Counted from the stretch's first letter, positions 15,915 to 25,361 are shown. The stretch: 64,000 nucleotides of DNA from Aquiflexum sp041751335 (GCF_041751335.1 NZ_JBGSXS010000148.1:1-64000), one strand, 5' to 3'. A program made the numbers and translations. Notes: generated from the letters alone by a model not told the origin.

Positions 15915-17747
15915 ATGAATACCTATCTCAGGATTTTATCATACGCCAGGCCCTACCGTCGATATTTTCCAATTTATGTGATTTACACCCTTTTAGCAAT
16001 CATTTTTGGATTGCTGAACTTCACCCTTTTAAAGCCCCTTTTTGATGTCATCTTTGAACAGGTCGAACCTGCTGATTTGACTAAATTCCTGGAAAAACCT
16101 GATTTTTCATTTTCCATTGATTATTTCCTCCACTTATTCAACTATTATTTTTTACATATCTCTGATACCTATGGCAAGTTTGGAACGCTGCTTTATGTCT
16201 GTCTCATAATCGTATTATCAGTGTTCCTCGCCAATCTTTTCACATACCTTTCTGGGGTAGTTTTGGCGAAAGTTAGGGCAGAAGTGATCAAAAAAATGAG
16301 ATTGAATATCTTTGAACAGGTCACCAAGATGCACATTGGCTATTTCTCCAACGAAAGAAAAGGCGACCTGATGTCCAAAATGACCAATGACATTCAGGAA
16401 GTGGAAAACAGCATTGTGCAGTCCCTTCGTGTGGTTTTCAAAGAACCCGCTACCATCATCCTATATTTTGCAGTACTGTTTTTTATGTCTGTCAAGCTGA
16501 CCCTTTTCACCATTATTTTGATCCCGGTCTCGGGTGCAATTATTGGTGGAATTACCAGAAGATTAAAGAAAAACGCCATCGAAAGCCAGGAATCATTGGG
16601 CAGGATCGTCAATATTCTTGATGAGACTATTGGAGGGATGCGGGTCATCAAAGCATTTGGAGCACAAAAATACATCAGGGATAAATTTGATTCAGAAACT
16701 GACTTTTATTCTGATGTGAATATTTCCATGGCCCGGAAAAATGAACTGGCCTCACCTATTTCACAGTTTTTGGGTGTCACTGTGGTGGCCGGAATATTGG
16801 TTTATGGAGGGAGTCTGGTTTTGAGCAACAATTCTGATTTAGGCGCTTCGGATTTTATCACATATATCATCATCTTCACCCAAGTTTTAAATCCCGCGAA
16901 AGAAATCTCAAGAGCAGCAAGCAGTATTCAAAGAGGTTTGGCTTCAGCAGAAAGAATATTTGAGGTAGTGGACACACAGACCAGGATTCAAAATATTGAT
17001 AACCCTACGGAAATAGATGGATTTCATGAGGGGATTGTTTTTGACCAAGTGTCGTTCAGCTATGAAAAAGATCAAATACTGAAAGAAATCAGTTTCAAAC
17101 TCGAAAAAGGTAAAACCATTGCATTAGTCGGACCATCAGGAGGTGGTAAGTCTACCTTGGCGGATTTGGTTCCTCGTTTCTATGACCCTTCAGTAGGATC
17201 CATCACCTTAGATGGAAGAGAATTAAGGTCAATAGAAATCGAAAGTTTGAGAAAACAGATGGGTATAGTCACCCAAGAATCCATCTTATTCAATGATACT
17301 GTATTCAACAATATTGCCTTTGGTCTTGAGGGAATTTCAGAAGAAAAGGTCATCGAAGCGGCCACAATTGCCAATGCTCATGAATTTATAGTACAATTGG
17401 AAAAGGGGTATCAAACCTCAATTGGAGAAAGGGGATCCAAACTATCAGGTGGACAGCGTCAAAGGCTGAGTATTGCAAGGGCGGTGTTGAAAAATCCCCC
17501 AATCCTAATCCTGGATGAAGCAACTTCAGCTTTGGACTCCGAATCTGAAAAATTGGTGCAGGAAGCACTGACCAACCTAATGAACAACAGAACCACCCTA
17601 GTTATCGCCCATAGACTAAGCACTATCCAACATGCAGACGAAATTCTCGTTATCAAGAAAGGACAAATTGTACAACGAGGAACCCATCAGAAGTTGATGG
17701 AAGTAGAAGGACTTTACAGGAAACTTTCCACAATGCAGTCTGTTTAG
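15915..17747 (+). CDS. MsbA-like ABC exporter (half-transporter)
   Basis: This 610-residue protein has an N-terminal six-helix exporter domain (about 1-340) and an ATPase domain. The ATPase motifs are Walker A GPSGGGKST (about 406), signature LSGGQRQR (about 512), Walker B ILILDEATSALD (about 533) and switch AHRLST. The architecture matches lipid A/lipid and multidrug exporters of the MsbA group; the substrate cannot be read from sequence. It would function as a homodimer in the inner membrane. A small membrane/coiled-coil gene follows 32 nt later and may be co-transcribed. Confidence 0.92.
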   Translation: MNTYLRILSYARPYRRYFPIYVIYTLLAIIFGLLNFTLLKPLFDVIFEQVEPADLTKFLEKPDFSFSIDYFLHLFNYYFLHISDTYGKFGTLLYVCLIIVLSVFLANLFTYLSGVVLAKVRAEVIKKMRLNIFEQVTKMHIGYFSNERKGDLMSKMTNDIQEVENSIVQSLRVVFKEPATIILYFAVLFFMSVKLTLFTIILIPVSGAIIGGITRRLKKNAIESQESLGRIVNILDETIGGMRVIKAFGAQKYIRDKFDSETDFYSDVNISMARKNELASPISQFLGVTVVAGILVYGGSLVLSNNSDLGASDFITYIIIFTQVLNPAKEISRAASSIQRGLASAERIFEVVDTQTRIQNIDNPTEIDGFHEGIVFDQVSFSYEKDQILKEISFKLEKGKTIALVGPSGGGKSTLADLVPRFYDPSVGSITLDGRELRSIEIESLRKQMGIVTQESILFNDTVFNNIAFGLEGISEEKVIEAATIANAHEFIVQLEKGYQTSIGERGSKLSGGQRQRLSIARAVLKNPPILILDEATSALDSESEKLVQEALTNLMNNRTTLVIAHRLSTIQHADEILVIKKGQIVQRGTHQKLMEVEGLYRKLSTMQSV

Positions 17748-17779
17748 TATATTAGACAAAAATATTAAGACATACACCT

Positions 17780-18145
17780 ATGAGACAAATCAATAAAATC
17801 ATGCACCTTACCGTAGCGCTTTTTTTTGCTGTAAGTTTGGTTTTTTTTCTGTCATTCAACAGCCTCAAAGGGCTTTTTGGAATTGATGAACTGAATACAG
17901 GAACGATAGTTTCTTTCTTATTGGTGGGAACAGTCCTTTTCCTTATTGCTTGGGGAACAGGGAAAATAGTTAGGAATGGGTTGGAAGGTGAAATCTCATT
18001 AAAAGAAAATGAAAAAAAGGAACTGAAAGCAAAACTTTACGATCTGGAACAGGGAGTCAAACTCAAAAATATTGAAAGAAAAATTGATCAAGTGGAAGAT
18101 GACAAAGACCCTTCTGTTATCAAACCCCGACAAAATTTTAAATAA
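17780..18145 (+). CDS. Small membrane protein with C-terminal coiled coil
   Basis: This 121-residue protein of unknown function has two transmembrane helices (about 8-28 and 42-62). A charged coiled-coil-like segment follows (LKENEKKELKAKLYDLEQGVK) and a lysine/aspartate-rich tail. It follows the MsbA-like gene closely and is succeeded by an intrinsic terminator at 18179, so it is probably the end of that transcript. Confidence 0.7.
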   Translation: MRQINKIMHLTVALFFAVSLVFFLSFNSLKGLFGIDELNTGTIVSFLLVGTVLFLIAWGTGKIVRNGLEGEISLKENEKKELKAKLYDLEQGVKLKNIERKIDQVEDDKDPSVIKPRQNFK

Positions 18146-18178
18146 GCCAATTATATTTTGGCTAAATTCAGTATCTTC

Positions 18179-18207
18179 GGAAACCGCTTAGGTTTCCTTT
18201 TTTTATA
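18179..18207 (+). terminator. Intrinsic terminator upstream of yifB
   Basis: GGAAACC (18179-18185) and GGTTTCC (18191-18197) form a 7-bp stem with a 5-nt loop, followed by a run of T residues. It ends the ABC exporter transcript only about 17 nt ahead of the yifB start. Confidence 0.8.
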
Positions 18208-18223
18208 CCCAAAATTTTAAAAC

Positions 18224-19762
18224 ATGGTAGCAAAAACTTTTGGCAGTGCGGTTTCAGGTGTAGATGCCAAGCTAATTACGATTGAGGTCAATGTCGGTCA
18301 AGGCACAAGTTTTTATATGGTAGGCCTACCGGATAGTGCTGTAAAAGAAAGTCAGCAAAGAGTAGAATCTGCACTTAAATATTACGGTTACCGCATGCCA
18401 AGACAAAAAGTCGTGGTAAATCTCGCTCCTGCTGATATCAGAAAAGAGGGTTCATCTTATGATTTGCCCATCGCTTTGGGAATATTGAAAGGTTCCGAAC
18501 AGGTCCTATTTCCAGAATTGGAAAATTACATCATCATGGGAGAACTTTCCCTTGATGGTAATCTCAGGCCTGTTAAGGGGGCATTGCCCATAGCTATTGA
18601 GGCAAGAAAAAACGGCTTCAAAGGATTTATACTTCCTGAGGAAAATGCTTCTGAGGCTTCAATTGTGAATAATATTGATATCATAGGAGTCAGTACATTG
18701 GAAGACGCCATTCGCTTTCTTGAAGGGGAATTGGATATTCCTCCTTTGATTACAGATACAAGGGATATTTTCTATAGTTCTCTGGAGCAGTTTGAATTTG
18801 ATTTTGCAGATGTGCAGGGTCAGGAAAATATCAAAAGGGCCATGGAAATAGCTGCTGCCGGTGGGCACAATGTCATCATGATAGGTCCTCCTGGTGCAGG
18901 TAAAACCATGTTGGCCAAACGACTGCCTTCAATCCTTCCTCCATTATCATTACAGGAGGCATTGGAAACAACCAAAATCCATTCGGTAGCAGGTAAGTTG
19001 GGAAAAAATGCCTCCTTGGTTGCCCAAAGACCATTTAGATCACCCCACCATACCATCAGTGATGTGGCTTTGGTCGGTGGGGGCGGGAATCCCCAACCAG
19101 GAGAAATCTCTCTTTCTCATAATGGCGTGCTCTTCTTAGATGAACTTCCGGAATTCAAACGAACTGTTTTGGAAGTGATGCGGCAACCTTTGGAAGAAAG
19201 AAAAGTGACCATTTCCAGGGCAAAAGTCTCTGTGGATTATCCTGCCAATTTTATGCTGATAGCGAGTATGAACCCTTGCCCATGCGGTTATTATAACCAT
19301 CCGGAGAAGGAATGTGTATGTGGTCCGGGTATTGTACAGCGTTATTTGAACAAAATAAGTGGGCCCTTATTGGACAGGATTGACCTTCATGTAGAAGTGA
19401 CACCGGTTAAATTTGAAGAGATGACTTCCACCAGAAAATCTGAATCCAGTAAATCTATTCGGGAGCGGGTGATTATAGGTAGGGAAGTTCAGATTGAAAG
19501 ATTTAAGAGTCAGCCTGACATCTTTTGCAATGCCATGATGCCTTCCCATATGGTAAAGGAAATCTGTCAGATCAATGAAGCCGGAAAAGCATTGTTGAAA
19601 ACCGCAATGGAAAGATTGGGACTGTCTGCTAGGGCTTATGACCGTATCCTGAAAGTTTCCAGAACTATAGCAGATTTGACCCAAAGTGAGGGAATCAAAG
19701 TAGAGCATCTTGCAGAGGCAATACAGTACAGGAGTCTGGATAGAGAAGGTTGGGCAGGTTAG
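18224..19762 (+). CDS. YifB/ComM family Mg-chelatase-like AAA+ ATPase
   Basis: This 512-residue protein is typical in length. It has an N-terminal ChlI-like domain (about 20-140), an AAA+ core with Walker A GPPGAGKTM around 222 and sensor region NGVLFLDELPEF near 305, and a C-terminal magnesium-chelatase-like domain. A cysteine cluster, CPCGYYNHPEKECVCG, lies between the core and the lid as in other YifB proteins. The ComM homologue is a helicase that promotes branch migration during natural transformation. Whether this organism is competent cannot be told here. Confidence 0.93.
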   Translation: MVAKTFGSAVSGVDAKLITIEVNVGQGTSFYMVGLPDSAVKESQQRVESALKYYGYRMPRQKVVVNLAPADIRKEGSSYDLPIALGILKGSEQVLFPELENYIIMGELSLDGNLRPVKGALPIAIEARKNGFKGFILPEENASEASIVNNIDIIGVSTLEDAIRFLEGELDIPPLITDTRDIFYSSLEQFEFDFADVQGQENIKRAMEIAAAGGHNVIMIGPPGAGKTMLAKRLPSILPPLSLQEALETTKIHSVAGKLGKNASLVAQRPFRSPHHTISDVALVGGGGNPQPGEISLSHNGVLFLDELPEFKRTVLEVMRQPLEERKVTISRAKVSVDYPANFMLIASMNPCPCGYYNHPEKECVCGPGIVQRYLNKISGPLLDRIDLHVEVTPVKFEEMTSTRKSESSKSIRERVIIGREVQIERFKSQPDIFCNAMMPSHMVKEICQINEAGKALLKTAMERLGLSARAYDRILKVSRTIADLTQSEGIKVEHLAEAIQYRSLDREGWAG

Positions 19763-19900
19763 TTTAAACCAACAATTACTCCATTAATCAAATAGTGTTG
19801 TTAAAACTTTCATAATTAAATATCTTTAATTACTTTCGGAGAAATACGAATAAGTTGCTTTTTTGGTCACCCTTTTTAAGCTTACCCTTAATAAAAGTTT

Positions 19901-19924
19901 AAAGGCTGTTTCTGGACAGCCTTT
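19901..19924. terminator. Intrinsic terminator at the end of the trans-sulfuration gene
   Basis: AAAGGCTGT (19901-19909) and ACAGCCTTT (19916-19924) pair over 9 bp with a 6-nt loop. On the minus strand the hairpin is followed by AAACTTTTATT. It just overlaps the TAA of the minus-strand gene, and may also stop yifB read-through. Confidence 0.7.
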
Positions 19925-21026
19925 ATTTATCTAAAGCCTGATCTAAATCCTCCAATAAGTCGTCCAAATGCTCTAGTCCTACTGAAACTCGAAGCAGGTT
20001 CTGAGGGGTTTTTGTATCTGAACCTTCCACAGCCGCTCTTCTTTCAATCAGACTTTCTACCCCGCCCAAACTTGTTGCATTGGTAAAATATTCCAAATGT
20101 GAAATCACCCTATCAGCATCATCTGCCGTTCCTGATACTTCAAAAGACAACATTCCTCCAAAACCGGACATCTGGGCAGCCGCAGTCAGGTGATTGGGAT
20201 GGGAAATCAGCCCAGGGTAATATACCTTATCCACTTTGGGATGTTGCTGCAAAAAAGTCGCTAAGATTGCAGCATGTTCAGCATGTCCTTTCATGCGATA
20301 AGGCAGCGTCTTAATACTTCTGGTAAGCATGTAGCAATCAAATGGGGAAGGCACTGCACCTCCGACTTGTTGCACCATTTTAATTTTTTCCCAAATACCC
20401 TCTTTGGATTTTGTAATTAAAGCACCTCCCAATATGTCACTGTGACCCCCAAGATATTTTGTCGTGCTGTGCATCACTATATCAGCGCCCAACAACAAAG
20501 GATTTTGGTAAACCGGGGTGGCAAAGGTATTGTCACAGGCTACTTTGATCTTTTTATCATTCGCTATTTCACAAATTCTTCTGATATCTGAAACCTGCAA
20601 CAATGGATTGGAGGGGGTCTCTACCCAAATCAGGTTTGTTTTCGAAGTAATGGCATCCTCCACATTTTGAACATTGGTCATGTCCACAAATGTCACTTCA
20701 AGTATTCCCTTGAAAACATTGACGAGCAAACTCCTCAACCCATGGTACATGTCATCCGGAGCTACGATATGGCTACCTGGTTCCAAAGATTGAAAAACCG
20801 CCATTCCAGCAGCATTCCCAGAAGAGAAGGCCGCTGCCGCCTCTCCGTGTTCCAATCTTGCCAAGACCTGCTCCAATGCCAAACGGTTGGGATTATTAGC
20901 CCTTGAATAAATCGGTGATCCTTCTACATGTTCGAAAGTTGTAGAAAGTGTGATGGGTTGGACAGCAGGTCTATTTTTGTCTTCAATGATAGTACCTGCA
21001 TGGATGGCAATCGTCTCTAATTTCAT
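19923..21026 (-). CDS. Trans-sulfuration family PLP enzyme (cystathionine gamma-synthase/lyase type)
   Basis: I choose the ATG at 21026 (MKLETIAIHAG, the usual family N-terminus), giving 367 residues; an upstream ATG at 21056 would overlap the preceding gene. PLP-binding features are SSGNAAGMAVF near 80, the DNTFATP region around 177, and the Schiff-base lysine in HSTTKYLGGHSD near 200. The C-terminus has SLGGVESLIERR and RVSVGLEHLDDLLEDL. Such enzymes interconvert cysteine, cystathionine and homocysteine. Sequence alone does not separate synthase (MetB) from beta- or gamma-lyase. The gene lies 13 nt downstream of a DUF4293 gene on the same strand. Confidence 0.9.
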   Translation of the reverse strand: MKLETIAIHAGTIIEDKNRPAVQPITLSTTFEHVEGSPIYSRANNPNRLALEQVLARLEHGEAAAAFSSGNAAGMAVFQSLEPGSHIVAPDDMYHGLRSLLVNVFKGILEVTFVDMTNVQNVEDAITSKTNLIWVETPSNPLLQVSDIRRICEIANDKKIKVACDNTFATPVYQNPLLLGADIVMHSTTKYLGGHSDILGGALITKSKEGIWEKIKMVQQVGGAVPSPFDCYMLTRSIKTLPYRMKGHAEHAAILATFLQQHPKVDKVYYPGLISHPNHLTAAAQMSGFGGMLSFEVSGTADDADRVISHLEYFTNATSLGGVESLIERRAAVEGSDTKTPQNLLRVSVGLEHLDDLLEDLDQALDK

Positions 21027-21039
21027 GGTTGGGTTGATT

Positions 21040-21519
21040 TTAACGGATTCTGTCAACAGACCTTACCAGCATCTCATCTTTTCTGATAAACCTATTCGCC
21101 AATAAATTCATGATCATCCCAGCAAAAATTGCCCAAAAACCAATCACAAATGCACCATTGACTTGAGGATTGATTACTTCATTGGCATTATGGGAAAACC
21201 AAATAATGATACCAACATTGATGACCATCGCCAATGAATTCATCATATTTACAAACATCTGTCGGGTTCTATTTTTATATTGAAATATACTGAATAGTGC
21301 TAATCCCATAGATATAAATGCCAGTATGGCTATTGCTACCTTCGAACTGGACTGTACTAGACCACCTGATTCAACATCTATTGTATTCAAAGCCCATGCA
21401 GTAAGCGTGGCTATTTGAGTTTGACTAGGGTTGACCTGATGCCAAATGGGAAATATCAATACCAATACCATGGCCACAGCCACCAAAAACATAAAAACAG
21501 TTTGAATTCGTTGTATCAT
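21040..21519 (-). CDS. DUF4293 integral membrane protein
   Basis: From the ATG at 21519 the product is 159 residues, starting MIQRIQTVFMFLVAVAMVL, the characteristic DUF4293 N-terminus. A longer frame to 21624 crosses the divergent truA promoter and is rejected. It has four transmembrane helices (about 7-25, 58-78, 88-108 and 118-140). The family is specific to Bacteroidetes and its function is unknown. It is divergent from truA, with 106 nt between the starts. Confidence 0.85.
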   Translation of the reverse strand: MIQRIQTVFMFLVAVAMVLVLIFPIWHQVNPSQTQIATLTAWALNTIDVESGGLVQSSSKVAIAILAFISMGLALFSIFQYKNRTRQMFVNMMNSLAMVINVGIIIWFSHNANEVINPQVNGAFVIGFWAIFAGMIMNLLANRFIRKDEMLVRSVDRIR

Positions 21520-21586
21520 CTTTGTGCTAAATTTTGACAAAGAAACAGGGTTATTTGTTGAATCGCAAGGAATGGATAAATGGTCA

Positions 21587-21615
21587 TTTGAAATTGATAG
21601 GGATTGGTATCTTTG
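21587..21615 (+). promoter_or_regulatory. Bacteroidetes-type promoter for truA
   Basis: A TTTG -33 box (21587-21590) is followed after 17 nt by the -7 box TATCTTTG (21608-21615), matching TTTG/TAnnTTTG. Transcription would start near 21622, only a few bases before the ATG at 21626, so the mRNA would be nearly leaderless. Confidence 0.6.
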
Positions 21616-21625
21616 TAGCACCAAA

Positions 21626-22390
21626 ATGATAAAATTCAGATACTTTCTTGAACTAGCTTATAAAGGGACCCGATACCATGGATGGCAAATCCAAAAAAAT
21701 GCACATTCTGTTCAGGCTGAATTGGAAAATGCAATCTCCATCATTTTGGGTCAGCCAACTTCCATCATGGGTAGTGGCAGGACTGATACAGGTGTTCATG
21801 CCAGTCAGCAGTTCGTACATTTTGATGCACAGGAAGAATTGGTTGAAAAGGATTTTATCAAAAAACTCAATGCCATTATACCTAAGGATATATCAGGATA
21901 TTCCCTAAAAAGAGTCCATGAGGATGCTCACACAAGATTTGATGCACTTTGGAGAAGTTATGTTTATAAAATCAGCCTCCGGAAAAATCCTTTTGAACAG
22001 GAATATTCTTGGCTGTTCCACAAAAATGTAGACATCGAAAAAATGAACGAAGCCGCTTCAATGCTTCTCCGATATGAAGATTTTCAGTGCTTCAGTAAAG
22101 TTCGAACAGATGTAACCCATTTCAACTGTAAAATAAAAGAGGCTTATTGGGAACAAATTGACCAGCAATTGTTATTTCATATAACTGCCAACAGGTTTTT
22201 GCGTGGAATGGTACGGGCCATTGTCGGCACTTTGACAAATGTGGGGACAGATAAGCTCAGCATTGATCAATTTGTTGATATTTTGGAAAGCAAAGACAGA
22301 ACACAAGCAAAATCGTCTGCGCCTGCCCATGGATTATACCTTTGTAAAATCATATATTCCGAAAATTTATTTAAATCGACAAACTTTTGA
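21626..22390 (+). CDS. truA: tRNA pseudouridine(38-40) synthase TruA
   Basis: From the ATG at 21626 (MIKFRYFLELAYKGTRYHGWQ) the protein has 254 residues, the normal TruA length; the frame upstream to 21524 overlaps the promoter. The catalytic aspartate is in GSGRTDTGVHA near residue 53, and FHITANRFLRGMVRAIVG marks the conserved C-terminal half. TruA isomerises uridines 38-40 in the anticodon arm. Its TGA overlaps the TTG start of the next ABC exporter gene, so the two are translationally coupled. Confidence 0.95.
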   Translation: MIKFRYFLELAYKGTRYHGWQIQKNAHSVQAELENAISIILGQPTSIMGSGRTDTGVHASQQFVHFDAQEELVEKDFIKKLNAIIPKDISGYSLKRVHEDAHTRFDALWRSYVYKISLRKNPFEQEYSWLFHKNVDIEKMNEAASMLLRYEDFQCFSKVRTDVTHFNCKIKEAYWEQIDQQLLFHITANRFLRGMVRAIVGTLTNVGTDKLSIDQFVDILESKDRTQAKSSAPAHGLYLCKIIYSENLFKSTNF

Positions 22391-24174
22391 GCCTGGAAAA
22401 AGAAAATATCAAAAGCGGTGACATTATTGACACCCAGGTATTGAGGAAACTTTACAAGTTTGTCAAACCCTATCAACCACAATTCTATTTTTTGGTTTTT
22501 TTGACCATTACTTTGGCTATATTGGCTCCTACAAGGCCCTACTTTATCCAAGTTGCCATAGATGATTATGTAGCAGTGGGAGATGGGAACGGTCTTGTCA
22601 GAATTATTTATTTGCTCATTTTTCTAATGGTACTGCAGGCTGTTGTTCAGTTTGCACACACATATCTATCAGGATGGATTGGTCAGGTAATTATCAAGGA
22701 TATCCGAATCAAGTTATATAGGCATCTACTGAAAATGCGTCTCAAGTTTTTTGATAATACTCCCATTGGAAGGTTGGTTACTAGAAACATCTCAGACATT
22801 GAAACACTTGCTGAGGTTTTCAGTGAAGGTCTTGCAGCCATCATCGGTGACCTGTTACAGTTGGTGACAATCCTCGCCGTGATGTTTTATGTGGACTGGA
22901 AACTCACCTTGGTGAGTTTGTGTACCCTGCCTTTATTGCTCATTTCTACTTATGTGTTCAAAGAGAAAATAAAATTCGCTTTCAATGAGGTAAGAAATGC
23001 CGTCTCCAACCTAAATTCATTCTTACAGGAACATATTACAGGAATGAATATTGTCCAAATATTCAACCGGGAGCAGCGGGAATATGAAAAATTCAAGGAC
23101 ATCAATAGAGACCATAAAAAAGCCCACATCAAATCCGTTCTGTATTATTCCATTTATTTCCCTGTAGCTGAAATCATACAGGCCATTGGTATAGGATTAG
23201 TAGTTTGGTATGGTGCCACAGGCGTCTTTGACCTGGATATTCAAGTCGGTGTATTGATTTCATTTATTATGTACCTACAGCTGTTTTTCAGGCCAATCCG
23301 GATGATTGCTGACAGGTATAATACCCTGCAAATGGGAGTGGTCAGCTCTTCAAGAATTTTCAAATTACTTGAAAGTGATGACCAAATTCCCAATGAAGGC
23401 AACTTAAAGCCCGAAAAATTGAAAGGTAATATCAAGCTTGAAAATGTTTGGTTTGCCTATATTGATGAAGATTGGGTCTTGAAAAATATCAACTTTGAGG
23501 CCAAACATGGGGAATCCATCGCATTGGTAGGTGCGACAGGTGCAGGCAAATCCTCGATCATCAACCTGATCAATAGGTTTTACGAAATCAACCAAGGGAC
23601 TATCAAAATAGATGATACGGATATTCGGGATTTTGAATTAGGCTCATTGAGAAGGCATATTGGAGTAGTTTTACAGGATGTGTTCCTGTTTTCAGAAACC
23701 ATCTTCTACAACATTACTTTAGGCAATCCTGACATCAGTAGAGAAGAAGTCATGAAAGCGGCCAAATTAGTCGGTGCCAAAAAGTTTATAGAAAGACTTC
23801 CCGGTGGTTTAGATTATAATGTCATGGAAAGAGGCGCTACGCTTTCGGTGGGCCAACGGCAATTGATTTCATTTGTACGGGCCATGGTCTATAATCCTGA
23901 AATCATCATCCTTGATGAGGCAACATCTTCCGTGGATACAGAAACAGAAGAAATGATCCAAAAAGCAATTTCAAAAATGATGAAAGGAAGAACTTCCATC
24001 GTAATTGCCCACAGACTATCTACCATCCAAAAAGCAGATAAAATCATCGTATTGCACCATGGTGAAATCAAGGAAATGGGTACCCATGAAAGCTTGCTTG
24101 AATTGGGAGGTTTTTATTCTCAATTACATCAAATGCAAATGAAGTCAATGGCCATCGGGGAAGGGTTGGGGTAA
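22387..24174 (+). CDS. ABC exporter, MdlB/MsbA-like half-transporter
   Basis: This 595-residue protein has an exporter domain (about 20-330) and an ATPase domain with Walker A GATGAGKSS (about 385), signature LSVGQRQ (about 484) and Walker B IIILDEATSSVD. LSVGQ instead of LSGGQ is normal in the MdlB-type subfamily. Translation apparently begins at TTG 22387, which overlaps the truA stop (TTGA); no near ATG preserves the N-terminal region. The substrate is unknown. Confidence 0.9.
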   Translation: MSLEKENIKSGDIIDTQVLRKLYKFVKPYQPQFYFLVFLTITLAILAPTRPYFIQVAIDDYVAVGDGNGLVRIIYLLIFLMVLQAVVQFAHTYLSGWIGQVIIKDIRIKLYRHLLKMRLKFFDNTPIGRLVTRNISDIETLAEVFSEGLAAIIGDLLQLVTILAVMFYVDWKLTLVSLCTLPLLLISTYVFKEKIKFAFNEVRNAVSNLNSFLQEHITGMNIVQIFNREQREYEKFKDINRDHKKAHIKSVLYYSIYFPVAEIIQAIGIGLVVWYGATGVFDLDIQVGVLISFIMYLQLFFRPIRMIADRYNTLQMGVVSSSRIFKLLESDDQIPNEGNLKPEKLKGNIKLENVWFAYIDEDWVLKNINFEAKHGESIALVGATGAGKSSIINLINRFYEINQGTIKIDDTDIRDFELGSLRRHIGVVLQDVFLFSETIFYNITLGNPDISREEVMKAAKLVGAKKFIERLPGGLDYNVMERGATLSVGQRQLISFVRAMVYNPEIIILDEATSSVDTETEEMIQKAISKMMKGRTSIVIAHRLSTIQKADKIIVLHHGEIKEMGTHESLLELGGFYSQLHQMQMKSMAIGEGLG

Positions 24175-24179
24175 TTAAA

Positions 24180-24243
24180 GGATGAAGGATAAAGGATAAG
24201 GGATGAAGGATAAAGGATAAGGGATGAAGGGTGAAGGGTAAAG
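24180..24243. repeat. Degenerate tandem repeat, 21-bp unit
   Basis: The purine-rich 21-bp unit starting GGATGAAGGATAAAGG occurs twice exactly (24180-24200 and 24201-24221), followed by a diverged third copy to about 24243. It starts 6 nt after the ABC exporter stop codon. It is low-complexity and non-coding; no CRISPR character. Confidence 0.7.
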
Positions 24244-24369
24244 GCAGAATTCAGATTTTAGATTTGAGTCAGATAACTTCCTAAGATTTGATTTGGATGT
24301 CATCATTTGTAATTAGCGGTAGGAGATGTAACAAATGTGGCAATTCTGTTAAAATAAATCCATAATTAA

Positions 24370-24453
24370 TGCCGTAGGCATGACCGAAATAGCAGCCCGG
24401 CAATTTATTGCCGGGATCAAATCGATAACACGTCACCAAAAGTACCGTAGGTA
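24370..24453. repeat. REP-like palindromic element
   Basis: Two 11-bp mini-palindromes with the same core, TGCCGTAGGCA (24370-24380) and TACCGTAGGTA (24443-24453), flank a perfect hairpin, CCCGGCAA/TTGCCGGG (24396-24403 and 24408-24415, 4-nt loop). The composition is more GC-rich than its surroundings. Elements with this CCGTAGG core look like the small dispersed repeats of Bacteroidetes genomes, possibly mobilised by a REP-associated tyrosine transposase. None is encoded in this window. The rest of the 24175-24481 gap shows nothing else. Confidence 0.55.
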
Positions 24454-24481
24454 AGGACGATTTAATGAATCCGAGAAGGGT

Positions 24482-25297
24482 TTAGAGATACTTATTCAGC
24501 ATTGTTTCCATTTCCTGTTGCAATTTTTTAGCTTCGGTTCCGGCTACTTTTGCGAAGTCCTTATCATTACCTGCATATATAATCCCTCTCGATGAATTGA
24601 CCAAAAGACCGCATTGACTGTTCATACCGAATTTAGCTACTTCTGCAAGGCTGCCTCCCTGGGCGCCAACACCTGGAACTAAAAAAAAATGTTCAGGTAC
24701 AATTTTCCTGACCTCTGCGATCTTCTCTCCTCTTGTGGCACCGACCACATACATCATATTATCTGGATTTCCCCAACCGCTGCTTTTCTCCAAAACTTCC
24801 TGAAAGAATGGTTTCCCCGATTGGGATGTAGAGAGTTGAAAATCTGCACTTCCTTCATTGGAAGTTAAAGCCAATAGGATCACCCATTTATTTTCAAATT
24901 CCAAAAAAGGTCTGACACTGTCCACTCCCATATAAGGCGCCACAGTGATCGAATCAAAATCCATGGTTTCAAAAAAGGCTTTGGCATACAAGCCGGAAGT
25001 ATTTCCTATATCCCCTCTTTTAGCATCGGCAATGGTGAAAATTTCTTTCGGGATAAACTCCAAAGTCTTTTGAAGACTTTCCCATCCTTTGGGACCAAGA
25101 GCCTCATAGAAAGCAATGTTGGGTTTGTAGGCGACAGCAAAATCGGCAGTCTGTTCGATGATCTGCTTATTGAATTCAAAAATAGGATCCGATTCTTTGA
25201 GCAGGTGCGAAGGTATTTTAGAAAGGTCCGTATCTAGACCCACACACAAAAAAGATTTTTTATCACTGATTTGCTGAAAGAGTTCTTTTCGATTCAT
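24482..25297 (-). CDS. pyrF: Orotidine 5'-phosphate decarboxylase (type 2)
   Basis: This 271-residue enzyme converts OMP to UMP, the last step of de novo UMP synthesis. Motifs include FLCVGLDTDLSKIP at about 16-29, the catalytic FTIADAKRGDIGNTS near 86-100 and the phosphate-binding VPGVGAQGGS around 205-214. The length and pattern match the type 2 subfamily used by many Bacteroidetes and actinobacteria, which is longer than the E. coli form. pyrD lies 3.4 kb upstream on the same strand, separated by ftsK and lolA. Confidence 0.95.
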   Translation of the reverse strand: MNRKELFQQISDKKSFLCVGLDTDLSKIPSHLLKESDPIFEFNKQIIEQTADFAVAYKPNIAFYEALGPKGWESLQKTLEFIPKEIFTIADAKRGDIGNTSGLYAKAFFETMDFDSITVAPYMGVDSVRPFLEFENKWVILLALTSNEGSADFQLSTSQSGKPFFQEVLEKSSGWGNPDNMMYVVGATRGEKIAEVRKIVPEHFFLVPGVGAQGGSLAEVAKFGMNSQCGLLVNSSRGIIYAGNDKDFAKVAGTEAKKLQQEMETMLNKYL

Positions 25298-25361
25298 GAA
25301 GGGTTAAATTTTCCTAAAAGTAGGCATAAAAAATATTTCAATCCCTCCCTGAATATTAATT

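Noticed and set aside
24180..24243. Possible CRISPR-like repeat array
   Set aside because: Units are contiguous with no unique spacers and no cas genes nearby.
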